Part shown: in pieces, positions 16,029-25,400 of the stretch
Numbering within the stretch: position 1 is the first letter of the stretch
Layout of the letters: every line of letters begins with the position of its first letter
Origin: an uncultured Olsenella sp.
GTDB taxonomy: Bacteria; Actinomycetota; Coriobacteriia; Coriobacteriales; Atopobiaceae
DNA: 32,129 bases
Direction of reading: 5' to 3'
Assembly: GCA_900314535.1 (NCBI GenBank)
Contig: OMVT01000025.1
Coordinates: 1-32,129, forward strand
Made by a program: the position numbers and the translations under genes
Notes under the pieces: model-generated
What the model saw: the letters and a program-made list of their open reading frames with translations, nothing else
Databases searched by the model: none
What the model was told of the DNA's origin: nothing

Positions 16029-17509
16029 GCAACATCTTCTCGATGCGCGCCTCGACGCTGATTGCCCTCTGCGCGCTGTCCTACCTTCTTGCCGCGGGAC
16101 AGACGGTCCATGCGTGCTTCTGTGCCATGAAACGCAGCTCCGATCCGCGCTGGCCTCATGTCCTTTATGAGGTGATGCTCGTCATGCACCTGGTATTGGC
16201 CTGCGCAGCATCGAGCTCTGCCATCGAGAACAGGGGGCACATCCTCCTCTGGCTGCATCCGATGCTTCTGCCGATCGAGCCGCTCCTCTGGGTGCATGCC
16301 GTGGCGGCTGTTGCCGCCATCCTGTATGCCCTTCGGCTGCGGCGATGGGGTGCGCTGGCAGAGGCGGCGCTGCTCCTCTGCAGCACGCCGGCGGGCATTG
16401 CCCTGCTGGGGCAGCATGTGGCTGTGCTCCTGGTCGTCGATGTCTCGTATTTTGCTGCGCGCGTCGTAGCTGCGCTTGCCTTCGATCTGCATGAAGCCAG
16501 GACGTCGGTCTCGCGCCTCTCAATCATCGATGCCCTTGATGCCTTGCCGGAGGGCGTGATGTGGATCAATGCGCAGTGCGAGGTTCTCTTCATGAATGAT
16601 GCCATGCGCGGAAGCCTCACTGCGCTCGGCTTCAGGACAGACCTTGCCGATGCCACAGGGCTCTGGGAGCGTCTTGAAGCCTTTGCCAGCGAGACGGCGC
16701 CCGATCGCCTGCTTGTCGAGACCATGCCGTCTTCCACATGCCTTTTCGTGCGTGATGAGGCGGTGCTGCGCGGAAGGTGCTGCCAGCAGATCATGGCGCT
16801 CGATGTGAGCGAGGAGGCTGCCCTGGGCAGGCGCCTTGCCAGCGTCAACAGGCTGCTCGAGGCCGCCAACGAGGAGCTGGGTGCCTCGATGGCACAGGTG
16901 AGAAGGGTTGCCGAAGAAGAGGCTGTGATGCGGATGAAGATCCGTGTCCACGATACGGTAGGCTCGCGTCTGTCGATCCTCCATCGATATCTCGAAGACG
17001 GACGCGACGACCCCGAGACGCTTGAAGAGATCGCAGGGCTTCTGTCGAATATCGCAGACGACTTGGCCGATTCAGGTCGTCCGGCCGAGAATTCGGGACT
17101 GGTATCCATCGTGCGCGCCTTTGCGCTCATAGGTGTCGAGGTGCAGGTGACAGGCGAGCTGCCCGCCGACAAGGCGGTGGCTGCTGCCTTTGTCGAAATC
17201 GTCCTCGAGGCAGTGACCAACGCGGCCAAACATGCCCAGGCAACCTGCGTCGCGGTACAGCTGGAAGGGGCAGGCGGAGCGGAAGGCGCATCGCTTACCG
17301 TCACCAATGACGGCGCCTCTCCTGCAGAGGTGGTGGAAGGCACGGGCATTCCGGGCATGCGGCGGGCGGCAGCGGAGGTGGGTGCCACCTTTGAGATATG
17401 CTCCACCCATCCCTTCACGGTCAGGGCAGTGCTGCCTCCGCAAGGGGATGGCGGGAAGCTGCCGGATGTACCTCCCGGGGCTGCTCCGGATGGAAGGGGG
17501 GAGCCATGA
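16025..17509 (+). CDS. Membrane sensor histidine kinase (NarL/LuxR-type partner)
   Basis: This protein has about 494 residues. The N-terminal 155 residues hold five or so membrane helices, followed by a PAS-like segment (IIDALDALPEGVMWINAQCEVLFMN shows its start) and a coiled coil. The phosphoacceptor is H309 in KIRVHDTVGSRL, and the ATPase domain has N399 in the VTNAAKHA motif and a G-box GTGIPGMRRAA. It should autophosphorylate and pass phosphate to the adjacent regulator. It overlaps its neighbours at both ends: ATGA with the upstream gene and with the regulator's ATG at 17506. The C-terminal tail is Pro/Gly-rich. The signal sensed is unknown. Confidence 0.88.
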   Translation: MSNIFSMRASTLIALCALSYLLAAGQTVHACFCAMKRSSDPRWPHVLYEVMLVMHLVLACAASSSAIENRGHILLWLHPMLLPIEPLLWVHAVAAVAAILYALRLRRWGALAEAALLLCSTPAGIALLGQHVAVLLVVDVSYFAARVVAALAFDLHEARTSVSRLSIIDALDALPEGVMWINAQCEVLFMNDAMRGSLTALGFRTDLADATGLWERLEAFASETAPDRLLVETMPSSTCLFVRDEAVLRGRCCQQIMALDVSEEAALGRRLASVNRLLEAANEELGASMAQVRRVAEEEAVMRMKIRVHDTVGSRLSILHRYLEDGRDDPETLEEIAGLLSNIADDLADSGRPAENSGLVSIVRAFALIGVEVQVTGELPADKAVAAAFVEIVLEAVTNAAKHAQATCVAVQLEGAGGAEGASLTVTNDGASPAEVVEGTGIPGMRRAAAEVGATFEICSTHPFTVRAVLPPQGDGGKLPDVPPGAAPDGRGEP

Positions 17510-18147
17510 TCTCGATCGTGCTCGTCGAGGACCAGGCAATGCTTCGGGATTCGCTGGCCTGCACCATCAATGCGCAGGACGATATGGAAGTCGTTGCCTC
17601 TCTCTCAGATGCTGCCGATGCGCTTGCTGTGACGAAGAGGACCGGGGCTGCCTGCGCGCTTCTCGATATCTGTACCGAGAACGACTCGAGCGGCATCGTG
17701 GCGGCACGCCTGATCAAGGGCGAGCTGCCGGGCGTGAAAGTGGTGGTGATGACCGGGCTTCCTGAAATCACCTTTGTCGAGCGTGCCCGCGAGGCCGGTG
17801 TGGACAGCTTCGTCTACAAGAACGTTGGGACAGGCGAACTCCTTGCTATCATCCGCTCGACCATGGAGGGATACTCGACGTTTCCTCTCGCCCGGCAGCG
17901 CATCATCCCCGACGGTGTGGAGCTGTCCGAGATCGAGGTAGATATCCTGCGTCTGGTCTGCGAGTCGAAGACCAGAAAGGAGATAGCCCAGGAGCTCTAT
18001 CTCAGCGAAGGGACGGTCAAGCGGCATATCTCCGAGATCCTTGCCAAGACCGGCTACGACAATATCCTGCGTCTGGCAGTGCATGCGGTCGCCCATGGTC
18101 TCATCGTTCCGGGCATGGGCGCTCGAGACGAGCGGAGCGGGCTCTAG
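17506..18147 (+). CDS. LuxR/NarL-family response regulator
   Basis: This 213-residue DNA-binding regulator has a receiver domain (about residues 1-120) with acidic E8 and D9, phosphoacceptor D54 in ALLDICTEN, T83 and K105 (FVYKN). The LuxR-type HTH follows (about residues 140-205, LSEIEVDILRLV ... TRKEIAQELYLSEGTVKRHI). AAGGGGGGAG lies just before the ATG at 17506, which overlaps the kinase stop. It is the natural partner of that kinase. A hairpin terminator at 18194 closes the three-gene unit. Target genes cannot be read from sequence; the divergent SPFH gene and the following zinc-ribbon/lipoprotein genes are candidates by position only. Confidence 0.92.
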   Translation: MISIVLVEDQAMLRDSLACTINAQDDMEVVASLSDAADALAVTKRTGAACALLDICTENDSSGIVAARLIKGELPGVKVVVMTGLPEITFVERAREAGVDSFVYKNVGTGELLAIIRSTMEGYSTFPLARQRIIPDGVELSEIEVDILRLVCESKTRKEIAQELYLSEGTVKRHISEILAKTGYDNILRLAVHAVAHGLIVPGMGARDERSGL

Positions 18148-18193
18148 TGCGACGGAGCTCCTCCAAAGACCTTGCGCGTTTGGACCTCATGGC

Positions 18194-18226
18194 GCACCCT
18201 GCGGCTTCGGATGGGCCGCGGGGTGC
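18194..18226 (+). terminator. Terminator after the two-component operon
   Basis: A 12-bp stem (18194-18205 with 18215-18226, one G-U pair) with a nine-base loop is followed by TTCTCTGT. It lies 46 bases after the response regulator stop. Confidence 0.7.
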
Positions 18227-18314
18227 TTCTCTGTGAAGCGTCCTTCAAGCAGAATCATGAGTGACAGCAAAGCAGCGGGGCAGAAGGCCACACGGGCGGA
18301 AAGGAGAGACGGCT

Positions 18315-19049
18315 ATGGGACTGTTCGGCAAGATGTTCGAGAAGAAGACCTGCAGCATCTGCGGCGGCGAGATAGGGCTTCTCGGCAACCGCAAGCTTGA
18401 GGACGGCAACCTCTGCAAGGAGTGTGCCAGGAAGCTCTCGCCCTATTTCAGTGACAGGAGGCGCTCGACGGTCGAGGAGATACGCGAGCAGCTTGAGTGG
18501 CGCGAAGCCAACAAGGAGCGTGTCGCCGCCTTCCATGTCACCAGGACACTGGGTCTGGATACCAAGGTGCTTCTGGACGAGGATGCGGGCCGTTTTCTGG
18601 TGACGACCTCTTCGCGCTGGCGTGACGCGAATCCGGACGTGCTGGACTTTTCGCAGGTCACGGGCTGCGATACCGAGACCAGGGAGACACGCTCTGAAAT
18701 CAGATGGAAGGACAAGGAGGGCGCGGAGCACAGCTATGAGCCCCCGCGCTACGACGTGGACTACGACGTATATGTGACCATACACGTGAATGTCCCGTAC
18801 TATGACACGATTGCTTTCAGGGTGAACGACAGCCGCATCGAGGAGCGCAGTTCGGTGGAGTTCCGCGAGGCAGAGCGGCAGGCGCAGGATATCCGTGCGG
18901 CACTGACAGAGCTGCGCGAGACCGAGCGGGGAAAGGCTGCAGCTGCTGCCGCACCCAAGACCGCACGTACCTGCCCGTTCTGCGGCGCGACGACCATACC
19001 GGATGCCAATGGGCGCTGCGAATACTGCGGCGGCGCCATGGGGGCGTAG
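18315..19049 (+). CDS. DUF4428 protein with second zinc ribbon
   Basis: This protein has 244 residues and unknown function. The N-terminus is a DUF4428-type zinc finger with C13, C16, C34 and C37 (CSICGGEIGLLGNRKL). The middle (about residues 75-190) is a beta-rich region with several acidic and aromatic residues (YDVDYDVYVTIHVNVPYYD). After an Ala-rich helical linker, the end has a second Cys4 ribbon (CPFCGATT ... CEYCGG). ATG at 18315 is chosen for AAGGAGA upstream; earlier in-frame codons lack a ribosome binding site. A lipoprotein gene follows 70 bases later on the same strand. Confidence 0.8.
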   Translation: MGLFGKMFEKKTCSICGGEIGLLGNRKLEDGNLCKECARKLSPYFSDRRRSTVEEIREQLEWREANKERVAAFHVTRTLGLDTKVLLDEDAGRFLVTTSSRWRDANPDVLDFSQVTGCDTETRETRSEIRWKDKEGAEHSYEPPRYDVDYDVYVTIHVNVPYYDTIAFRVNDSRIEERSSVEFREAERQAQDIRAALTELRETERGKAAAAAAPKTARTCPFCGATTIPDANGRCEYCGGAMGA

Positions 19050-19119
19050 CGCTTTGCGCGATGCAGGAAGCAGCTGGTGCAGCACGCCGGCCGAAGTAAG
19101 GAGAAGGGGAGTGACGAGA

Positions 19120-19935
19120 ATGGAGATCGGGAAGAAGAGATGGGTGGCCCTGTTCATGTCGATGATTGCACTCTGCCTCGTGCTGGCGGGATGCGCATCG
19201 GGCGGTGCAGGAGGAGGCGCTGATGCGGCCAAGAGCTTCATCGGCGACTGGAAGCTCGTGGGCATGGAGGAAAACGGCGAATCCACCAGCTCCGAGGACA
19301 TCGCGCTCATGGAGCAGATGGGCGTGACGGTCACGCTGAGCTTCAAGGAGGACAAGAGCTGCGCGCTCAGCGTCTTCGGCGAAGAGACGTCGGGGACCTG
19401 GGAGGCAAAGAGCCCTTCCGAGGCAGCCATCACGATCGAGGGACAGACAGTTGTTGCGACCCTTGCGAATGAGGTGCTGACCCTCGAGGATAATGGCACC
19501 AAGATGATGTTCGGGAAGGGCGTGCCCGAGCCCAGCGCAAACGCTGCAGATCCTGGAACAGCTGCTGTCGAAGAAAGCGACGAGACAGCAGTTCCCATCG
19601 GTCAGACCATCGCAGACGATGAGATATGCACGATCGAGGTCATCGACAAGAAGGTCGACTGGGCAGACGATCCTGGCTATACCTTGAAGATCACGAACAA
19701 GTCCGACAAGGCCATACGGGTCTCGGCCAAGTACGACACATTCTCTGTCAACGGAAAGATGGCAGAGCCTGAGCTGTATGAGACTGTCCAGAGCGGGAAG
19801 TACGTCGAGGGCTTCATGTGGTTTAGCGGAGACGATGTGGAAGGAGTCGATTCGCTGACAAACGTCGAAGGCACGATCGAGGTCATGGACGACGCGTCCT
19901 ATGAAACGCTCAGGGAATATCCGTTTGCCCTGTAG
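19120..19935 (+). CDS. Putative lipoprotein, unknown function
   Basis: This protein has about 271 residues. It starts with a lipoprotein signal: MEIGKKRWVALFMSMIALCL then the lipobox LAGC, with the lipidated Cys near residue 25. Two soluble regions follow. One (about 35-140) has strands such as VTVTLSFKEDKSCALSVFGE and SGTWEAK, resembling a lipocalin-like or DUF-type beta sheet. The second (about 165-270) has LKITNKSDKAIRVSAKYDTFSVNGK, similar to the Ig-like folds common in Gram-positive lipoproteins. An in-frame GTG at 19111 with AAGGAG is an alternative start. It should be anchored on the outer face of the membrane. A clear terminator follows. Confidence 0.8.
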   Translation: MEIGKKRWVALFMSMIALCLVLAGCASGGAGGGADAAKSFIGDWKLVGMEENGESTSSEDIALMEQMGVTVTLSFKEDKSCALSVFGEETSGTWEAKSPSEAAITIEGQTVVATLANEVLTLEDNGTKMMFGKGVPEPSANAADPGTAAVEESDETAVPIGQTIADDEICTIEVIDKKVDWADDPGYTLKITNKSDKAIRVSAKYDTFSVNGKMAEPELYETVQSGKYVEGFMWFSGDDVEGVDSLTNVEGTIEVMDDASYETLREYPFAL

Positions 19936-19952
19936 CGTGCCGGCATAGCTTG

Positions 19953-19980
19953 GTCCCCGGGCCTTGAGCCCGGGGACTTT
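19953..19980 (+). terminator. Terminator after the lipoprotein gene
   Basis: A perfect 10-bp stem (19953-19962 with 19968-19977) with loop CTTGA is followed by TTTCTGCTG on the plus strand, 17 bases after the stop codon. Confidence 0.85.
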
Positions 19981-20069
19981 CTGCTGCGTGCATGAAAGCT
20001 TGCAGCAGCTGCTGTGCAGGATAAGAGGCGATTCCATGCATTGCATATGAAGGCCAGCAGGCAAAGAAA

Positions 20070-20099
20070 AGTCCGGCCACCCTGCAGGGTGGCCGGACT
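20070..20099 (-). terminator. Terminator after the UPF0210 gene
   Basis: A perfect 30-base palindrome (20070-20084 with 20085-20099, TGCA at the centre) is followed on the minus strand by TTTTCTTTGCC, a typical U-tract. It lies 23 bases past the stop codon. Confidence 0.9.
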
Positions 20100-20122
20100 G
20101 CATGCTCTCTGGGGAGCTGGGC

Positions 20123-21487
20123 TCAGTTCTTGAGGGAGTTGAGCGGTGCCGGGAAGCGGCCGCCACGGTGGGCAAAGACCTTGCCGGCATACTTGTTGAC
20201 GGGCATGACCGGGGCAGAGCCGAAGAGGCCGCCGAACTCGAGCATGTCGCCTTCTTCCTTTCCGATGGCAGGGATGAGGCGCACGGCCGTCGTCTTCGTG
20301 TTGATGACGCCGATGGCCATCTCGTCTGCGATGATGCCGGCCATGGTCTCGATGGAGGTATCGCCCGGAATGGCAATCATGTCGAGGCCGACCGAGCATA
20401 CGCTTGTCATGGCTTCGAGCTTCTCGATCGAAAGGGCGCCCTTCTCGGCCGCCTCAATCATGCCGGCATCCTCGGAGACCGGAATGAAGGCGCCAGAGAG
20501 GCCGCCTACCGAGCTTGATGCCATGACGCCGCCCTTCTTGACGCAGTCATTGAGAAGCGCGAGGGCGCAGGTCGTGCCAGGGCCGCCACAGGTGCCGACA
20601 CCGATGATCTCCAAGATCTTTGCGACGGAGTCGCCGGCTGCAGGCGTCGGTGCCAGCGAGAGGTCGACGATGCCCTTCTCGACGCCGAGCCTACGTGATG
20701 CCTCGCGGCTCATGAGCTCGCCGGCACGGGTGATCTTGAAGGCCGTCTGCTTGATCTTCTCTGCGACGGTCATGAGGTCTGCATCATTGGGGAGCTGCGA
20801 AAGCGCTGCTGCCATGACGCCAGGGCCAGAGACGCCGACATTGATCACGGCATCTGCCTCGCCTACGCCGTGCACGGCTCCTGCCATGAACGGGGAGTCT
20901 TCGACCATGTTCGCGAAGCAGACGAACTTGGCTGCACCGTAGCAGTCGATATCGGTCGTTGCCTGGGCGCAGGCACGTATCGTCTCTGCGGCACGCAGGA
21001 CTGCATCCATGTTGATGCCGGCACGGGTCGAGGCAACGTTCAGGGACGAGCAGACACGCTCGGTCGTGGAGAGGGCATCAGGGATGGAGTTGATGAGGCG
21101 CTGGTCGGCGCTTCCCATGCCCTTCTGCACGAGGGCAGAGAAGCCGCCCATGAAGTCGATGCCCAGAGTCTCAGCAGCCCTGTCCATTGTGCGTGCAATC
21201 GGGGAGAAGTCCTCATCGGCGCATCCTGCTGCGACCATAGCAATCGGCGTGACAGAGACGCGCTTGTTCGCGATGGGGATGCCATATTCGCGCTCAAGGT
21301 CTTCGGCCGTCTCGACGAGGTGCTCTGCCTGCGTCACGATCCTGTCGTAGATCTTGCCGCACATGCGGTCCATATCCTCGTCGGCGCATCCGAGAAGCGA
21401 TATTCCCATCGTGATCGTGCGCAGGTCGAGATTCTGCTCTGATACCATCGCCAGGGTCTCTGCGACCTCATTCGGAGTGATGTCCAT
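20123..21487 (-). CDS. UPF0210 (PFL) family protein
   Basis: This protein of 454 residues matches the conserved UPF0210/DUF711 family in length and in stretches such as [54 protein letters not shown] and [15 protein letters not shown]. The family is glycyl-radical-enzyme-like in fold predictions but has no established reaction; in many genomes it is next to a small ACT-domain (UPF0237) gene. No such partner is visible here. ATG at 21487 has AAGGGG five bases upstream; the longer open frame lacks a site. A strong terminator follows. Confidence 0.9.
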   Translation of the reverse strand: MDITPNEVAETLAMVSEQNLDLRTITMGISLLGCADEDMDRMCGKIYDRIVTQAEHLVETAEDLEREYGIPIANKRVSVTPIAMVAAGCADEDFSPIARTMDRAAETLGIDFMGGFSALVQKGMGSADQRLINSIPDALSTTERVCSSLNVASTRAGINMDAVLRAAETIRACAQATTDIDCYGAAKFVCFANMVEDSPFMAGAVHGVGEADAVINVGVSGPGVMAAALSQLPNDADLMTVAEKIKQTAFKITRAGELMSREASRRLGVEKGIVDLSLAPTPAAGDSVAKILEIIGVGTCGGPGTTCALALLNDCVKKGGVMASSSVGGLSGAFIPVSEDAGMIEAAEKGALSIEKLEAMTSVCSVGLDMIAIPGDTSIETMAGIIADEMAIGVINTKTTAVRLIPAIGKEEGDMLEFGGLFGSAPVMPVNKYAGKVFAHRGGRFPAPLNSLKN

Positions 21488-21528
21488 GCTGCCCCTTATC
21501 GTCAGTTCTGGTTGGTTCCCAGTATGGC

Positions 21529-21558
21529 AGAGAAGGGACGCATGTACGTCCCTTCTCT
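21529..21558 (-). terminator. Hairpin between the helical-repeat and UPF0210 genes
   Basis: A perfect 12-bp stem (21529-21540 with 21547-21558) has a six-base loop, CATGTA. It lies between the stop of one minus-strand gene and the start of the next. There is no U-run, so readthrough may be partial. Confidence 0.6.
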
Positions 21559-21577
21559 GCTGTAGATGCATCAATTG

Positions 21578-22231
21578 TTACTTTTCTGCAGCCTTCGTGC
21601 CGTCCTGCTCTGCCTTCTTCTCGGCCATGGCCTTGAGGCCTTCCTTTGCCATGTCCTCGAGCATGCCGGTGTAGATCTTGGCCTTCGTCTGCTGGCCGCG
21701 GTTGCCGTACTGAAGCGCTATGAGGGAGAGGAGCTGGGCCTTGCGCTCGCCCTTGGCGTCTTTGAGCTCCTCGAGCATATCGTCGAGGTAGACAGAGCTC
21801 CTGTTCGCGATGATCTCATACATCTGGCGGCAGGACTTCTCGTAGGCCTCATTCTCGTCGCGTGCCTCGATGAGCTTCAGCATCTTCTTGGCATCCTTGT
21901 ACTTGCCGGCATCGAGGTAGAGCGTGAAGGCCTTGTCCTCGGCGGCGGCACGCTGCTTCCTGTTGAGGCGGGCATTGAGCAGGCGGTCGCAGACCTCGAG
22001 AGCGTTCTCGTCGTCGCCCTTTGCGATATAGGCATTCATGCGCACGAAGTCGCGGTTGAAGGGATGCAGGTACATCTTCGCAATGAACGAATCCATGAAC
22101 TTCAGGAGCTCGTCGTAGGCGCCCTGAGCGAAGTAGCGCGTGATGCGGTCGGAAGCGACGCGGCGCATGATGAAGTCGATGAGGATGAGGACGATAACCA
22201 GGATGAGGGTTATCTGCATGGGCGTGCTCAT
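21578..22231 (-). CDS. Membrane-anchored helical-repeat (TPR-like) protein
   Basis: This protein of 217 residues is not recognised as a named family. One N-terminal hydrophobic helix (about residues 5-22, MQITLILVIVLILIDFIM) would anchor it, and the rest is predicted helical with TPR-like pairing (YIAKGDDENALEVCDRLLNA, then FTLYLDAGKYKDAKKMLKLI). The C-terminus is Lys/Glu-rich. Such proteins often serve as scaffolds at the membrane (inference). ATG at 22231 has AAAGGA eight bases upstream; upstream in-frame codons continue without a ribosome binding site. It lies between purL and the UPF0210 gene, each separated by a hairpin. Confidence 0.7.
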   Translation of the reverse strand: MSTPMQITLILVIVLILIDFIMRRVASDRITRYFAQGAYDELLKFMDSFIAKMYLHPFNRDFVRMNAYIAKGDDENALEVCDRLLNARLNRKQRAAAEDKAFTLYLDAGKYKDAKKMLKLIEARDENEAYEKSCRQMYEIIANRSSVYLDDMLEELKDAKGERKAQLLSLIALQYGNRGQQTKAKIYTGMLEDMAKEGLKAMAEKKAEQDGTKAAEK

Positions 22232-22351
22232 GATCAAATCCTTTCTGGGCTTGAGGCCCAGTGTCTGCGTACCTGTTGCGTCCTTGGGGGAGGGGCGCAT
22301 GTAGCTATCAGTATACGGATTGGGAGCGCTCGGGCGCCATAAGGATGGCAA

Positions 22352-22383
22352 AAGGCGCAGGTCCCTGGAGGAACCTGCGCCTT
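22352..22383 (-). terminator. Terminator after purL
   Basis: An 11-bp perfect stem (22352-22362 with 22373-22383) with a ten-base loop lies 28 bases after the purL stop. On the minus strand the stem runs into TTTTGCC. Confidence 0.8.
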
Positions 22384-22410
22384 GGAAGTGCTTGTGGCTG
22401 CCTTCTGCTG

Positions 22411-25400
22411 TTATGCGAAGTAGGCGACGCCGCCCTCGAGCAGCGGCTGGAAGCGGTTGCCCGGGATGTTCTGGTAGCAGCCCTTGCTCACGCGCTCTGA
22501 GTGGCCCATCTTGCCGAGGACGCGGCCATCGGGACTCGTGATGCCCTCGACTGCCATGAGGGAGCCATTCGGGTTGAAGGCAAGGTCCATCGAAGGCGTG
22601 CCTTCGTCGTCCACATACTGCGTGGCGACCTGGCCCTTTGCGATGAGGTCCTTGAGAACTTCGTCAGAGGCGACGAAACGACCCTCGCCGTGGCTGATCG
22701 CGATGCGGTGCAGGTCTCCGACCTCGCACTTGGAGAGCCAGGGGGAGAGGTTCGAGGCAACGCTCGTCGTGACGATGCGGGACTGGTGGCGTCCGATCGT
22801 GTTGAACGTCAGGGTCGGGCTTGCAGCGGTCGTGTCGACGATATCGCCGTAGGGAACGAGGCCGAGCTTGATGAGGGCCTGGAAGCCATTGCAGATGCCG
22901 AGCATGAGGCCATCGCGCTTCTGCAGGAGGTCGCGCACGGCCTCCGTGATCTGCGGGTTCCTGAAGAAGGCATTGATGAACTTTGCGGAGCCATCAGGCT
23001 CGTCGCCGCCGGAGAAGCCGCCCGGCAGCATCACGATCTGGGATTCGTTGATCGCCTTTGCCATGGCCTCGACAGACTCTGCAACCGCCTCGGGCGAGAG
23101 GTTGTTGAGGACGAGGGAGCGCGGAGCGGCACCTGCACGCCTCCAGGCACGCTCGGAGTCATACTCGCAGTTCGTGCCCGGGAAGACCGGGATGATGACA
23201 CGGGGCTTGCCGAAATCGACACCGCCTGCAGGGGCTGCGAAGTGCACGGGCTCGTAGTCGTGCTCCTCTGCCTTCCAGGCAAGCTTCTCGAGAGCTGGCC
23301 CTTCAGCGACGCCGCGGTACGGATAGACATCCTCGATGCCGTGCTCCCAGGCCTCTTGGAGCGTGGCGCCGGCCAGGGTCTCGCCGCAGGCACGGATATG
23401 GTAGTCAGCGGCCGTCTCGCCCAAGGGAGCGACAGAGACATTCTCGGGTGCCTTTGGCACGATGCAGCCGTCTGCAAGCTCGACGATATAGGAGCCATAG
23501 GCAGGCGTGAAGAGGCTCTCGACCGTATAGGTATCAGCAACATCGACGCCGATCTGGTTGCCCAGGCACATCTTGAAGAGGGCTTCGGCCACGCAGCCAT
23601 AGCCCGGCGTCGAGACAGCGACGGCGCCCTTGTCGGCAATGAGCTTCTCCACGAAGGAGGAGGCAGCAAGGAAGGAGTCTGCCTCGGGCACAAGGCCATC
23701 CTCGTGGTAGGCAGGGACGACAGCGATGACGCGAGAGCCTGCGTGCTTGAACTCGGGAGAGACGATTGTGTCGATCGTGCCCAAGCCTGTCGCGAAGGAG
23801 ACAAGGGTAGGCGGCACGTCGAGGTCCTCGAAGGAGCCAGACATCGAGTCCTTGCCGCCGATCGAGGCAAGGCCCAGATCCATCTGCGCCATGAGCGAGC
23901 CGAGAAGGGCTGCTGTCGGCTTGCCCCAGCGCTCAGGCACGTCGCGGAGCTTCTCGAAGTATTCCTGGAACGTCAGGTAGAGGTCCTTGTGGGCAAAGCC
24001 CGTGGCCACCATCTTTGCGACAGACTCGACGACGGAGAGATAGGCGCCGCGGAACTGATCTACGCTCATGAGGTAGGGGTTGAAGCCCCATGCCATGCCC
24101 GAGCAGGTCGTCGTCTCGCCCATGACGGGGAGCTTTGCGACCATGGCCTCGGCAGGCGTGAGCTGGGTCTTGCCGCCGAACGGCATGAGCACGGTCGAGG
24201 CGCCGATCGTGGAGTCGAAGCGCTCGGAAAGGCCCTTGTTCGAAGCGACATTGAGGTCGCGGACAAGGGAGTCCATCTTCTGGCCGAAGGTCGTGCCGTC
24301 CCAGTCATGCATGTAGGGCTTCTGGGCCTCCACATGCACCTTCTGGTGCTTCGGGGCGCCGTTCGAGCTCAGGAACTCGCGGGAGACGTCGACGATGGTC
24401 TCGCCGTCCCAGACCATGCGCAGGCGCTTCTCTTCGGTCACGCGGGCAACGACCGTGGCCTCGAGGTTCTCCTCGTGGGCAATCTTCAGGAACTCGTCGA
24501 CATCCTCAGGCGCCAGGGCAACAGCCATGCGCTCCTGGGACTCGGAGATGGCAAGCTCGGTGCCGTCCAAGCCCTCATACTTCTTCGGGACGCGGTTGAG
24601 GTCGATGAAGAGGCCATCTGCAAGCTCGCCGATAGCGACAGAGACGCCGCCTGCGCCGAAGTCGTTGCAGCGCTTGATGAGGCGGCAGGCGTCCTTCCTG
24701 CGGAAGAGGCGCTGGAGCTTGCGCTCGACAGGAGCATTGCCCTTCTGGACCTCGGCACCATCCTGGGCAAGCGATTCCACATTGTGAGCCTTGGAGGAGC
24801 CGGTGGCACCGCCGATGCCGTCTCGTCCCGTGCGGCCGCCGAGAAGCACGATCTTGTCTCCCGGAGCCGGGCACTCGCGGCGGACATGGTCAGCGGGCGT
24901 GGCACCGACGACAGCGCCGATCTCCATGCGCTTTGCCACATAGCCTGGATGGTAGAGCTCGGAGACCTGGCCGGTTGCAAGGCCGATCTGGTTGCCGTAG
25001 GAGGAATAGCCTGCTGCAGCCGTGCGGCAGATCTTGCGCTGCGGAAGCTTGCCCTCGAGCGTCTCGGATACCGGCTGCGTCGGGTCGCCTGCGCCGGTCA
25101 CGCGCATGGCCTGATAGACATAGGAACGGCCAGAGAGCGGGTCTCTGATGGCGCCGCCGATGCAGGTGGCAGCTCCGCCGAACGGCTCGATCTCGGTCGG
25201 GTGGTTGTGTGTCTCGTTCTTGAAGAGGAAGAGCCAGTCCTCGGGCTTGCCGTCCACATCGACCGTGCACTTGACGGTGCAGGCATTGATCTCTTCGGAC
25301 TCATCGAGGGTCGTAAGTATTCCTTTGTGCTTCAGATACTTGGCACCGATCGTGCCCATGTCCATGAGGCAGAGCGGCTTCTTGTCGCGGCCAAGCTCGT

